A stretch of 64,000 nt of DNA from CAWHHZ01 sp963829355 (GTDB taxonomy: Bacteria > Acidobacteriota > Thermoanaerobaculia > Gp7-AA8 > JAHWKK01). Where the stretch lies: positions 62,001-126,000 of the forward strand of contig CAWHHZ010000022.1 of the NCBI GenBank assembly GCA_963829355.1, read 5' to 3'. Positions 17,844 through 26,503 of this stretch are shown in pieces. Numbering within the stretch: the first letter of the stretch is position 1; every line of letters starts with the position of its first letter. A model generated the notes under the pieces. That model was given only the letters and a program-made list of their open reading frames with translations, ran no database searches and had not been told where the DNA came from. Made by a program: the position numbers and the translations under genes.

Positions 17844-19526
17844 ATGCAGATCAAGCATGCGGAACGCTACCGGAAGCTCCTCTCGCTCTTCACCCGCTAC
17901 GGAATGAAGGATTTCCATCTCGGCTCGACCGAGCTTCCTGCCCTGCGAGGCGCTGAGGAGTACGAGCCGCTCGAGCCGGATGTGGCGAAGCGAGCACTCT
18001 CATTCGCGCGAGAGCTGGAAGAGATGGGCCCGACGTTCATCAAGTTCGGGCAGATTCTCTCCACACGCCCAGACATCGTCCCGGCCGAGTACATCAAGGC
18101 ACTCGAGTCGTTCCAGGATGACATGGAGCCCTTCTCGTTCGACCTCGTCGAGGCGATCGTCGAGACCGAGCTGGGAGCGCGGATATCGAAGTTGTTCAAC
18201 GAGTTCGAGGATCAGCCCGTGGCAGCGGCCTCGCTCGGACAGGTTCACCAGGCCGTCCTCCGCGACGGTCGCAAGGTGATCGTGAAGGTCCAGCGGCCGA
18301 ATGTCCGTGAACAGATCGATGAAGACCTCCAGGTTTTCCGCGACGTCTCGAAGTTCATCGAGGAACACTCCGAGCTCGGGCACAGACTCAACCTGGCAGG
18401 TGCGGTCCGCGAGTTCGACCACACCATTCGCAATGAGCTCGACTATCAGCAGGAGGCCCGTCACGCCTCGGCACTCCGCCGTAATCTCGCCGACTTCGAG
18501 GAGATCTACGTGCCGGAGATCGTCGCTGATCTCACTACGAATCGGGTCCTCACGATGGAGATGATCGAGGGTACGAAGATCTCGAACCTCTCGGGCGTCG
18601 CCAAGACGGAGCATGACTACTCGCACCTGTCGGAAGTAATCACGAAGGCGTACATCAAGCAGATCTGCGTCGATGGCTTCTGGCACAGCGATCCTCATCC
18701 AGGAAATCTCTTCCTGCGGGACGGTTATCTGGTGCTGCTCGATTTCGGCATGGTGAGCCAGATCAGTGGGGAGTTTCAGGATCACGTCATCAGGCTGCTC
18801 CTCAATCTCAGCGAGAGCCGCGGCGAGGAAGTGGCCGAGACACTGCTGCGTATGGGAACCCCCGAAGAAGGGTTCGAGCGGCGGGAGTTCGTGGAGGCCA
18901 TCACGAACATCGTCTCGATGTACCAGGGTGTCGACTACCAGCGGGTCAATACCGGTCAGATGATCTTTCAGGTCATTTCGGCTGCGGCCATGAACAATGT
19001 CCGGATGCCGAGTGAGCTCTCGATGCTGGCGAAGACGCTCCTCCATCTCGACTCGGTCACCCGAGAGCTCAATCCGGAGTTCGACCCGCAGCAGACCATT
19101 CGTGACTACGCCGAAGAGCTGGTTCTGAGAAAGCTCCGGCAGCGCTTCCAGCCGAAGAACTTCTACACGGCCTTGCTCGATGTTCATCACCTGGCCACCG
19201 AGGTTCCGAGACGTTTCCGCGACATTCTGGACGAGATCAGCACAGGACGCCTGACGCTGCGTATCGGGCTGACTGACCTCGAAGATCTCCTGAAGGGGGT
19301 CCACAAGATCGCCAACCGCATCACCGTGGGACTCGTGATCGCCGCCTTGCTGATCTCATCCGCCCTGACCATGCGGATCAGTGGCGGCTTCACACTCCTC
19401 GGCTACAACGGTCTCTCGGTGCTCGGCTTTCTGCTCGCCGTGGCAGGCAGCGGCTGGCTGATCTTCCAGACGCTCTACCAGGACCGGAAGGACCGTAAAG
19501 CAGCCGCCAGAGGAAAACCGGTTTGA
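17844..19526 (+). CDS. ABC1/UbiB-family atypical kinase
   Basis: 560 residues from ATG 17844, which has GGAGG 5 nt upstream. Family motifs: FIKFGQILSTRPDIVP (the K-x-G-Q motif), AAASLGQVHQAVL (the Ala-rich loop replacing the kinase Gly-rich loop), VIVKVQRP (Lys), DPHPGNLF and LDFGMV (catalytic loop and DFG). Two C-terminal membrane helices (ITVGLVIAALLISSAL; LLGYNGLSVLGFLLAVA) anchor it. Homologues are small-molecule-directed ATPases needed for ubiquinone or isoprenoid-lipid synthesis. The gene stands alone, with repeats on both sides. Confidence 0.92.
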   Translation: MQIKHAERYRKLLSLFTRYGMKDFHLGSTELPALRGAEEYEPLEPDVAKRALSFARELEEMGPTFIKFGQILSTRPDIVPAEYIKALESFQDDMEPFSFDLVEAIVETELGARISKLFNEFEDQPVAAASLGQVHQAVLRDGRKVIVKVQRPNVREQIDEDLQVFRDVSKFIEEHSELGHRLNLAGAVREFDHTIRNELDYQQEARHASALRRNLADFEEIYVPEIVADLTTNRVLTMEMIEGTKISNLSGVAKTEHDYSHLSEVITKAYIKQICVDGFWHSDPHPGNLFLRDGYLVLLDFGMVSQISGEFQDHVIRLLLNLSESRGEEVAETLLRMGTPEEGFERREFVEAITNIVSMYQGVDYQRVNTGQMIFQVISAAAMNNVRMPSELSMLAKTLLHLDSVTRELNPEFDPQQTIRDYAEELVLRKLRQRFQPKNFYTALLDVHHLATEVPRRFRDILDEISTGRLTLRIGLTDLEDLLKGVHKIANRITVGLVIAALLISSALTMRISGGFTLLGYNGLSVLGFLLAVAGSGWLIFQTLYQDRKDRKAAARGKPV

Positions 19527-19838
19527 CGTCGGACAGGTCTTTCCTTACAGCGCCGCGCAGGCGGCGCGACACAACCCAGCCCAGCGGCGTAAGCCCTGGG
19601 ACCGTCCGTCGCACCAATACCTGAGCCCGCGCAGGCGGGCGACACACGCCTTTCGCCGTCGGCTCCGAATTCCTTCTTTTGTCGGCGCTCTCCAGCCCCA
19701 GGGCTTTCCCCCTGGGCCAGATTGTTGCGGCCCGCCTTCGCGGGCCTTCCTGGAGGAAGGGCCGGGCCCACGAACCAGGGCTTTGCGGAGGGCTGGAGCC
19801 CTCCGCGAGTCGGGGCTGGAGCCCCGACCCCCTGCTTT
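19527..19838. repeat. Cluster of GC hairpin repeats
   Basis: This 312-bp gap between convergent genes holds at least five hairpins: GCCGCGCAGGCGGC, CAGCCCCAGGG...CCCTGGGCC, GGCCCGCCTTCGCGGGCC, GGAGGGCTGGAGCCCTCC and CGGGGCTGGAGCCCCG. The last two share the core GGGCTGGAGCCC. It looks like an array of REP-like units, possibly also acting as a bidirectional terminator. No gene is seen. Confidence 0.65.
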
Positions 19839-22241
19839 CTACCAGATGTCGGGATACTCGCGCGGCTTCGCTTCGTGCATCAGAGCGTAGACGGCGCGGA
19901 CGATGTCTTCGCGCGAGGGTTTGGACCAGTAGTCACCATCGGAGCCGTATGCCGGCCGATGCGCCGCCGCAGAAAGACATACCGGCTTCCCGTCGAGCCA
20001 TTCGTAGCCCCCGTCACGATCGAGCACCTGCTGCATCATGAACGCGGTCGTCCCACCCGGTACGTCCTCATCGAGGAACACGACCCTGTTCGTTTTTCTG
20101 AGAGATTCGACGATGATCTTCTCGCGATCGAACGGCAGCAGTGTCTGAACGTCGATGATCTCGATCTCCACGTTCAGCTGGCTGAGCAGCTCCGCCGCTT
20201 CCGCGGCAATTCTGCAGAGAGGGCCGTACGTCACGACCGTGACGTCCCTGCCCTCCCGGATCACCTCCGGAACGCCGAGGGGTACGGTGAATTCACCGAT
20301 GTTGGAGGGAAGGTCCTCCTTCAGCCGATAACCATTGAGGACTTCGACCACGATCGCCGGATCGTCCGACTGGAACAGGGTGTTGTACATCCCGGCAGCC
20401 TGGACCATGTTTCGCGGGACACAGACCCACATGCCCCGGACGAGGTTCACGATGCCCGCCATGGGTGAACCGGAGTGCCACACTCCCTCGAGGCGGTGGC
20501 CTCGCGTGCGGATGATGGCCGGAGCCATCTGCGCACCGCCCGTCCGCCAGCGTATCGTCGACAGATCGTCGGACATGATCTGGAGTCCGTAGAGCACGTA
20601 GTCGAGATACTGCATCTCGGCGACTGGCCGCAGACCCCGAAGAGCCATTCCGATCGCCTGCCCCACGATCGTCGCCTCTCGGATCCCGGTATCGACCACG
20701 CGGAGCTCTCCGTACTTCAACTGCAGGCCGGCGCATCCCTGGTTGACGTCACCGAGCTGCCCGACGTCTTCTCCCATGAAAGAGAGCCGCGGAATCCGCG
20801 CGAGCGCCTGATCGAAGCATGCATTCAGCACCTCGAAACCGTTGACGGATCTCGAGTCGTCGCCAAACTCGGGCGGAATCACCTCGACCTTGAGGGCCGA
20901 GCGTGGCGATTCGCTGTAGAGATGGTCGTCATACAGCCGCTGATTGGTCTGATCATTCTCCTTCACCCACTCTTTCAACTTCTGACGGGGCTCGGAAGAA
21001 GAATCGCGGGTGCGTACGAGGAGGGTCGCCGCGGCCCTGTGAAGATCGCGGCGAAACAGTGCCTGCTGACGCTTGAGATCATCAGTGACGAGGCCGTCAG
21101 CTCCCGACTCCTTCTCCAGCGCCTCGGCCAGATCGATGAATACGCTCTTCTCCTTCTCGATCGGATCGCGGTACGCCTTCCACGCGCGTTTCTGCGCCTC
21201 GCGGACCTCGGCGAGAGTCTCGTTCTCGATCTGCTCGAGCTGATCACTCGTGGCAATCCCGTGCTCGATCATCCACTCTTTCATCTTGCGCAGACAGTCG
21301 AACTCCTGTTCCCACTCGAGACGCTCTTTCGACTTGTAGCGCTCGTGGCTCCCCGAGGTGGAGTGCCCCTGCGGCTGCGTCACCTCGATCACGTGGATGA
21401 TCGAGGGGACATGTTCCTTCCGCACGATTGCCGCACCGTTCAGATACGTCTCGCAAAGGGCTGGATAATCCCACCCCCGAACCGTGTAGACGTCGTAGCC
21501 GGACTGCGATCCCTGCGCCCGCTGAAATCCACTCAGCAGTTCCGAAAGGTTCCCCTTTGTAATCTGAAACTCGTTCGGAACCGAGATGCCGTAGCCGTCG
21601 TCCCAGATCGAGACGACCATCGGGATCCGCAGCACGCCCGCCGCGTTGACCGACTCCCAGAACATCCCCTCGGCGCAACTCGCGTTTCCGATCGTTCCCC
21701 ATGCGATCTCGTCACCGTTCTTCGAGAACTGATCGTACTCCTGGAGCACGTCGATGTTGCGGAACAGCTTCGAAGCGTAGGCGAGCCCGACGAGACGAGG
21801 CATCTGAGCCCCGGTCGGTGACAGATCGGCCGAAGAGTTGTTGAGCTCGGAGATCCGCAGCCACTTCCCATCCTCATCGATCATTCTCGTCGCGAAGTGG
21901 GCATTCATCTGCCGGCCTGCGGAGAACGGATCGGCCCCTGGAACCGGGTTGGCGTAAAGCTGCGCGAAGTACTCATCGACTGTCGCGAGTCCCAGAGCAA
22001 ACATGAGAGTCTGATCGCGGTAGTAGCCGGAACGGATGTCGCCAGGACGGAACGCTCTCGCCAGGGCGAGCTGCGCGACTTCCTTGCCGTCGCCGAAGAT
22101 TCCGAACTTCGCCTTCCCGGTGAGAACTTCCTTTCGACCGACGACGGAGGTATGCCGGCTCAGCCAGCCGATCCGGTAGTCCTCGACGATCGATTCATTC
22201 GTAAATTGAGTTGATTCTGCCCTGGATTCGACTTTCGCCAT
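19839..22241 (-). CDS. Thiamine-dependent 2-oxoacid dehydrogenase E1, fused alpha and beta subunits
   Basis: 800 residues: an alpha-like half (1 to about 400) with the thiamine diphosphate region GTIGNASCAEGMFWESVNAA and DDGYGISVPNE, then a helical linker (400-450) and a beta half from about 460 (FEVLNACFDQALARIP, FMGEDVG, GIREATIVGQAIGMAL, RTRGHRLEGVWHSGSP, GTTAFMMQQVL). It decarboxylates pyruvate or branched-chain 2-oxoacids and acylates an E2 lipoyl protein. E2 and E3 are not in the window, so the substrate (pyruvate or branched-chain acids) is undecided. Fusions of this kind are known in several phyla. Confidence 0.9.
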   Translation of the reverse strand: MAKVESRAESTQFTNESIVEDYRIGWLSRHTSVVGRKEVLTGKAKFGIFGDGKEVAQLALARAFRPGDIRSGYYRDQTLMFALGLATVDEYFAQLYANPVPGADPFSAGRQMNAHFATRMIDEDGKWLRISELNNSSADLSPTGAQMPRLVGLAYASKLFRNIDVLQEYDQFSKNGDEIAWGTIGNASCAEGMFWESVNAAGVLRIPMVVSIWDDGYGISVPNEFQITKGNLSELLSGFQRAQGSQSGYDVYTVRGWDYPALCETYLNGAAIVRKEHVPSIIHVIEVTQPQGHSTSGSHERYKSKERLEWEQEFDCLRKMKEWMIEHGIATSDQLEQIENETLAEVREAQKRAWKAYRDPIEKEKSVFIDLAEALEKESGADGLVTDDLKRQQALFRRDLHRAAATLLVRTRDSSSEPRQKLKEWVKENDQTNQRLYDDHLYSESPRSALKVEVIPPEFGDDSRSVNGFEVLNACFDQALARIPRLSFMGEDVGQLGDVNQGCAGLQLKYGELRVVDTGIREATIVGQAIGMALRGLRPVAEMQYLDYVLYGLQIMSDDLSTIRWRTGGAQMAPAIIRTRGHRLEGVWHSGSPMAGIVNLVRGMWVCVPRNMVQAAGMYNTLFQSDDPAIVVEVLNGYRLKEDLPSNIGEFTVPLGVPEVIREGRDVTVVTYGPLCRIAAEAAELLSQLNVEIEIIDVQTLLPFDREKIIVESLRKTNRVVFLDEDVPGGTTAFMMQQVLDRDGGYEWLDGKPVCLSAAAHRPAYGSDGDYWSKPSREDIVRAVYALMHEAKPREYPDIW

Positions 22242-22400
22242 GAGTCCTCGCCCTCGAAGTGCACAGAGAGTTCCACGCTCAGACCACAGGTACGGCAGCG
22301 GCCCGGATTGGATTCGGCCGCGGGTCGAGAGCGTCCATTGATGGTATCAGATTTAAAGCCCGCCTCCGGCTGACGACGCCGAACCGGCGGCTATTGACGG

Positions 22401-23495
22401 CTACCCGGCACTTCGTCGCTTCTTGAGCTCGTTCGCCACGACGATGATGATCGTGAGCACCGTAATCGGAATCACGAACCAGAGCATCACGCGGCTGTAG
22501 AGGGGCAGCATGTCGTGCTCGGCAGCCTGAATGATCAGATAGCCGGTATATCCGGCGTAATAGAACAGAAAAAGGCCTCCCTCCCATCGGCTGATATTAC
22601 TTCCGATGAAAAAGATCGGGAGACAGGCGATCGAAACGGCGATCATGACTGGAAAGTCGAACGTGAGTGCGGCGTGCGGCACCTTTACTCCGAGTGGAAC
22701 GACCACGGCGGTCAGACCGAGCACTGACAGGATATTGAAGATGTTACTGCCGACGACGTTGCCGACTGCAATGTCACGCTGTCCTTTCATCGCCGCAACG
22801 ACGGAGGTCGCGAGCTCGGGAAGGCTCGTGCCGATCGCAACGATCGTAAGACCGATGATGAGCTCGCTGACTCCAAAGTAAACGGCCACCTCAACGGCCG
22901 ACTTTACGAGCAGCCTGGAACCGAGAAGCAACCCGGCGATTCCGACCACGATCAGCGCGACGTCCTTGACCGGCGTCACGTTTTCCGATCCCGCCGGCTT
23001 TTCACCGTACTCGTCTTCATACTGCTGATGAATCAGGCGTGTCTCTTTCCGGCTCTTCCGGATCGCGAAGACCGTATAGGCCACGAGGATTGCCACGAGC
23101 AGCCAGCCGTCCCAGGTCGAAATCCGTCCGTCGGCGCTGAGCGCGTACGCTCCAGCGGAAACGAGAATCATGAGCGGCACGTCGAGACGGATGAGCTGTT
23201 GAGAAACGACCAGTGGCGCAACAACCGCGGATAAGCCGAGGATCAGAAGAATGTTGGAGATATTGCTGCCGATGATGTTCCCGATCGCGAGGTCAGTCTG
23301 GTTGCCAATCGACGCCTGAACGCTCACCGCCAGCTCCGGCGCACTCGTTCCAAACGCCACGACTGTCAGGCCCACGACGAGAGGGCTGATCCCGATCGAA
23401 ACGGCAAGACTCGCCGCTCCGCGAACGAGCAGATCTCCCCCCAGAACCAGGAGTGCGAGTCCGCCGATGAACATCAGTACGATCTGGATCGACAT
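22401..23495 (-). CDS. Calcium/sodium:cation exchanger (CaCA family, YrbG-like)
   Basis: 364 residues with about ten membrane helices and the two inverted alpha-repeats: VAFGTSAPELAVSVQA near residue 47 and VAIGTSLPELATSVVA near 220, plus the paired GNIIGSNISNILLILG and GNVVGSNIFNILSVLG. A cytoplasmic loop of about 40 residues (RKSRKETRLIHQQ...) separates the halves. It exports calcium or a related cation against a sodium or proton gradient. The start is 7 nt behind the stop of a small open frame at 23503. Confidence 0.93.
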   Translation of the reverse strand: MSIQIVLMFIGGLALLVLGGDLLVRGAASLAVSIGISPLVVGLTVVAFGTSAPELAVSVQASIGNQTDLAIGNIIGSNISNILLILGLSAVVAPLVVSQQLIRLDVPLMILVSAGAYALSADGRISTWDGWLLVAILVAYTVFAIRKSRKETRLIHQQYEDEYGEKPAGSENVTPVKDVALIVVGIAGLLLGSRLLVKSAVEVAVYFGVSELIIGLTIVAIGTSLPELATSVVAAMKGQRDIAVGNVVGSNIFNILSVLGLTAVVVPLGVKVPHAALTFDFPVMIAVSIACLPIFFIGSNISRWEGGLFLFYYAGYTGYLIIQAAEHDMLPLYSRVMLWFVIPITVLTIIIVVANELKKRRSAG

Positions 23496-23502
23496 GTGAC
23501 CT

Positions 23503-23718
23503 TTAATTCCCTTTCGAATGGGCGTTCGAGAACGGTTGCTCGATGATATCGCGGGAATCGATTCCGTAAGAGACCGCCCCGGCGTCAGTCAGTTCATTCT
23601 CGGTCGAACTGATCCGCACCGCGCCTCCGAAACGGGCTTCAGAGAGAAGGAGCGAAGCGCCTTTCCCACCAGACTCAATGACGTACGCCGCAATGGGGAC
23701 AGATGATCGTGCGGTCAC
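23503..23718 (-). CDS. Possible small protein of 71 residues, unrecognised
   Basis: Open frame starting with ATG 23718, overlapping the end of the M48 gene by 44 nt and stopping 7 nt before the cation-exchanger ATG. The spacing and a third-position bias toward G/C similar to real genes favour translation; lack of any recognised domain and the long overlap argue against. The peptide has an acidic middle (STENELTDAG) and no membrane segment. Treat as tentative. Confidence 0.35.
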   Translation of the reverse strand: MTARSSVPIAAYVIESGGKGASLLLSEARFGGAVRISSTENELTDAGAVSYGIDSRDIIEQPFSNAHSKGN

Positions 23719-24916
23719 GGAGCTCCGGCGGAATCTTCAGTGTCGTTCCGCACGAACATTCCACGAACCGGTATCCATCCGTCTTCCACAACGCGTCTCC
23801 GGTCTCCCGGACGCGTCCGATGTGAGCGAGAATCGCAGCCTGAGGAACAGCCGCCCCGCCTGGTACCGACATCCCGAGCGGATCGAGACCCGGAATCTTC
23901 CCCGCGGGTGTCTGCTGATCGATTGTTTTCCCGGACGGCGGGACGACACCGACCGGCCGTCCCGTCACCTGCCTGAACGCCTGATCGTAGGCCGCAAACG
24001 AGGGACCCGACGCCATGGAGCGAAGAATCCTCACCCGCTCCTCGGTCGGTGGATGAGTGCTCCCGAGACTGCTCAGACTGGAGGTCTGCCTTTTGAGCGG
24101 ATTGACGAAGTACATGCCTGCCGTTGCCGGGTTGGCCACGCGTAGACGCTCGGAGGACCCGGCGATCTTTTCCAGAGCAGACGCGAGGGCCTCGGGGTAT
24201 CGCGTGTACGAGGCTCCGCAGGCGTCGGCCAGATATTCTCTCCGCCTGGAGACGGCGAGATAGATCAATTGAGCTGCGATCGGAGCGAGAATCATCACCA
24301 CGATCGCGAGAACGAGAATGATCGCGTTTCCTCCCCCTCCGTTGCGCGAAGACCGCCTCGAGCGCGAGGCGCCTCCCCAGAAAAGATGCCGCCGTCCGAC
24401 GTCGGCGATCAGGATGATCGAACCGAGCATGACCGCCAGCATGGTCATGTAGAGAACGTCCCGGTTGCGGATGTGTCCCAGCTCGTGAGCGATCACGCCC
24501 TGCAGCTCGTTGCGGTCGAGCAATTCGAGAATCCCGGAGGTGACTGCGACGACGGCGTGCTCCGGGTCGCGTCCCGCAGCAAAGGCATTCGGGCTCGGGT
24601 CGTCGATGATGTAGATCCCCGGGACCCGGCCGAGACCGGACGCGATCGCCATCTCCTCGACGACGTTGTACAGGGTCGGGTGATCGCCCTTCTCGATCTT
24701 ACGGGCCCGGCTGATCGAGAGGACGATCCGGTCCCCCTGGAAATAGCTGATCAAGCTCAGTCCGATCCAGACGACTACGGCAGCGACAAGACCGAGGCTT
24801 CCGCCACCGCTCCAGAAAAGCTCGCCGATGAGCCATCCCATGACGAGAAACAACGCTCCCATCGCGGCGATCAGGACGAACGTCCGCCTCTGGTTTGCCC
24901 GTATCAGTTCAAACAT
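23675..24916 (-). CDS. M48-family membrane metalloprotease (HtpX-like) with C-terminal zinc ribbon
   Basis: 413 residues: four membrane helices (two before the active site, two after), catalytic HELGH in GVIAHELGHIRNRD near residue 142, and the third ligand region RRREYLADACGASYTRYPEA near 230. Resembles HtpX, which degrades damaged membrane proteins. Unusually it ends in a C4 zinc ribbon (ECSCGTTLKIP...IICPHCG). It lies between a LemA gene and a cation exchanger on the same strand; LemA-M48 pairing is common. Confidence 0.9.
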   Translation of the reverse strand: MFELIRANQRRTFVLIAAMGALFLVMGWLIGELFWSGGGSLGLVAAVVVWIGLSLISYFQGDRIVLSISRARKIEKGDHPTLYNVVEEMAIASGLGRVPGIYIIDDPSPNAFAAGRDPEHAVVAVTSGILELLDRNELQGVIAHELGHIRNRDVLYMTMLAVMLGSIILIADVGRRHLFWGGASRSRRSSRNGGGGNAIILVLAIVVMILAPIAAQLIYLAVSRRREYLADACGASYTRYPEALASALEKIAGSSERLRVANPATAGMYFVNPLKRQTSSLSSLGSTHPPTEERVRILRSMASGPSFAAYDQAFRQVTGRPVGVVPPSGKTIDQQTPAGKIPGLDPLGMSVPGGAAVPQAAILAHIGRVRETGDALWKTDGYRFVECSCGTTLKIPPELRDRTIICPHCGVRH

Positions 24917-24988
24917 CGGCTGGTCCCGGAAAATCTTCGGCAGGCCGCTCGCGATCTGCAGGCCCGTCGCTGCTGAAAGACCAGACGG

Positions 24989-25543
24989 TCAGAACTGGAC
25001 TTTGACATTCTCCCGCACGGCCGGCTCCTCGACCTCGAAGAACTCGGATTGTTTGAAGTTGAACATGTTGGCGATGATGTTCGTCGGAAACGTCTCGACA
25101 CGGTTGTTGTACCGCATGACCGAATCGTTGTAGTACTGCCTGGCAAAGCTGATCCGGTTCTCGGTCGAGGTCAGTTCCTCCTGAAGCGCGAGAAAGTTCT
25201 GATTCGCTTTCAGATCCGGATACTGCTCCGCGACCGCAAAGAGGGACCGCAAGGTCTGGCTCAGAGCGTTCTCGACCCGGGCCTTGTCCTCGAGGCTCCC
25301 CTTGATCTCCACGGCCTGCTGACGCGCTCGTGTGACTGCCTCGAGCGTTTCCCTCTCGTGGGTCATGTAGCCCTTGACCGTCTCGACGAGGTTGGGGATC
25401 AGATCGTGCCGGCGGTTGAGCTGGACGTCGATCTGGCTCCAGGCGTTGCGGACTTCGTTTCTCGCCCGCACCAGAGAGTTGTAGAACCCGATGATCACAA
25501 ACGCGATCACCGCAATCACGACCACAAAAATCAGGAACCCCAT
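24989..25543 (-). CDS. LemA-family protein
   Basis: 184 residues: an N-terminal membrane helix (FLIFVVVIAVIAFVIIGFY) and a LemA domain with ARNEVRNAWSQIDVQLNRRH, DLIPNLVETVKGYM, YPDLKANQNFLALQEELTST and YNNRVETFPTNI. It is closer to the LemA consensus than the copy at 9191, which carries a Gly-rich insertion. It overlaps the zinc-ribbon gene upstream (TGATG) and is followed by the M48 protease, so the three are probably one unit. Confidence 0.93.
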   Translation of the reverse strand: MGFLIFVVVIAVIAFVIIGFYNSLVRARNEVRNAWSQIDVQLNRRHDLIPNLVETVKGYMTHERETLEAVTRARQQAVEIKGSLEDKARVENALSQTLRSLFAVAEQYPDLKANQNFLALQEELTSTENRISFARQYYNDSVMRYNNRVETFPTNIIANMFNFKQSEFFEVEEPAVRENVKVQF

Positions 25544-26013
25544 CAGACGTCCTCCACGTTCTTCGGCTGATCTCGCTCGAATGTCTCACCCAGAAAGCTG
25601 GTGATCAGTTCGGCAGCTCTGTTTTCACTCCGCTCCGCTCTGCGTACGAAGGCTCCCGTCTCTCCCCTGTCGAACCACAGTCCGTGCTGCAGAGGACAGA
25701 AGTCGACGATGAGGATTTCCGCCCCCTCGTACAGATCGGCCTTCCGCATCTTCTTGCCACACCGGGGACACCGGAGATACCGCTCGCTGCTCGCGGAAGG
25801 CGCGGCATTCGCCAGAGCTGCGAGATCGACCTCGGCGCCCGCCTGATCGGCGAGGAGCTCGATTTCTCCTTCATCGAACCACAGCCCGTGGCAATTGATG
25901 CAGTAGTCCACTTCGATCGAGTCGCGCTCGACGATGATCAATGGGACGGCACACACAGGGCAGAGCACGTGAAGATGATAGTCCGTTTTTCGGAGCAGCG
26001 GGTCGTTTCTCAC
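25543..26013 (-). CDS. Double zf-TFIIB-type zinc-ribbon protein
   Basis: About 156 residues with two zinc ribbons of the zf-TFIIB type: CPVC...DYCINCHGLWFDEGE and CPRCGKKM...DFCPLQHGLWFDRGE, where the fourth ligand of the second ribbon is His rather than Cys. Such proteins are of unknown function and often sit with LemA or M48 genes. The start is uncertain: GTG 26013 is used, GTG 25968 is possible, and an ATG at 26040 lies inside a repeat element and is unlikely. Confidence 0.75.
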   Translation of the reverse strand: MRNDPLLRKTDYHLHVLCPVCAVPLIIVERDSIEVDYCINCHGLWFDEGEIELLADQAGAEVDLAALANAAPSASSERYLRCPRCGKKMRKADLYEGAEILIVDFCPLQHGLWFDRGETGAFVRRAERSENRAAELITSFLGETFERDQPKNVEDV

Positions 26014-26035
26014 TGCCCCATGACCCCGGCAGGTT

Positions 26036-26189
26036 GTCATCCTGACCCCGCTCCGCGGGGGAAGGATCGCATACGTCCTGACTGTCGCACACTTCGGATC
26101 CTGAGAGTCGGGCCGTACGAGATCCTTCGACCGTCCCTTCGGCTTCGCTCAGGGCAGGCCTCCGCTGCGCTCCGGCGGCTCAGGATGAC
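26036..26189. repeat. GTCATCCTGA...TCAGGATGAC repeat element, copy 1
   Basis: 154 bp bounded by GTCATCCTGA and its inverse TCAGGATGAC, with internal landmarks ACGTCCTGACTGTCGC, GAGTCGGGCCGTACGAGATC and CTTCGACCGTC. It occupies the divergent gap between the zinc-ribbon gene and the GlsB-like gene. Related copies are at 29127, 35743, 49036 and 56993. Confidence 0.85.
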
Positions 26190-26260
26190 TGGTTCCCTCC
26201 GAGAGCCGACAGGCATCACTCTCCTTGACATACAACCCTCAAATCAGGACCCTGCACACC

Positions 26261-26503
26261 ATGCATCTGATCTGGTTTCTGCTCATTGGACTGCTCGCCG
26301 GATGGCTCGCCGGAAAGGTCATGCACAGCAAGGCTGGCCTGCTCGTCGATCTCGTGATCGGTGTCCTCGGTGCCTTTCTCGGAGGGTTCCTCTTCCGGCT
26401 CCTCGGCATCTCCGCCGGGCCTCACCTCCTCGGCAGTCTCATCACTGCATTCGTTGGCGCCGTCGTACTGATCGCTCTCGTGCGGGCGCTGCGGAGGGCG
26501 TGA
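26261..26503 (+). CDS. GlsB/YeaQ/YmgE-family small membrane protein
   Basis: 80 residues (ATG 26261, MHLIWFLLIGLLAGWLAGK) with three hydrophobic Gly-rich segments, the 'transglycosylase-associated' family despite there being no evidence of enzymatic activity. The paralogues are stress-induced inner-membrane proteins. Its TGA overlaps the ATG of the next gene (ATGA-type), so the two are coupled. Confidence 0.85.
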   Translation: MHLIWFLLIGLLAGWLAGKVMHSKAGLLVDLVIGVLGAFLGGFLFRLLGISAGPHLLGSLITAFVGAVVLIALVRALRRA

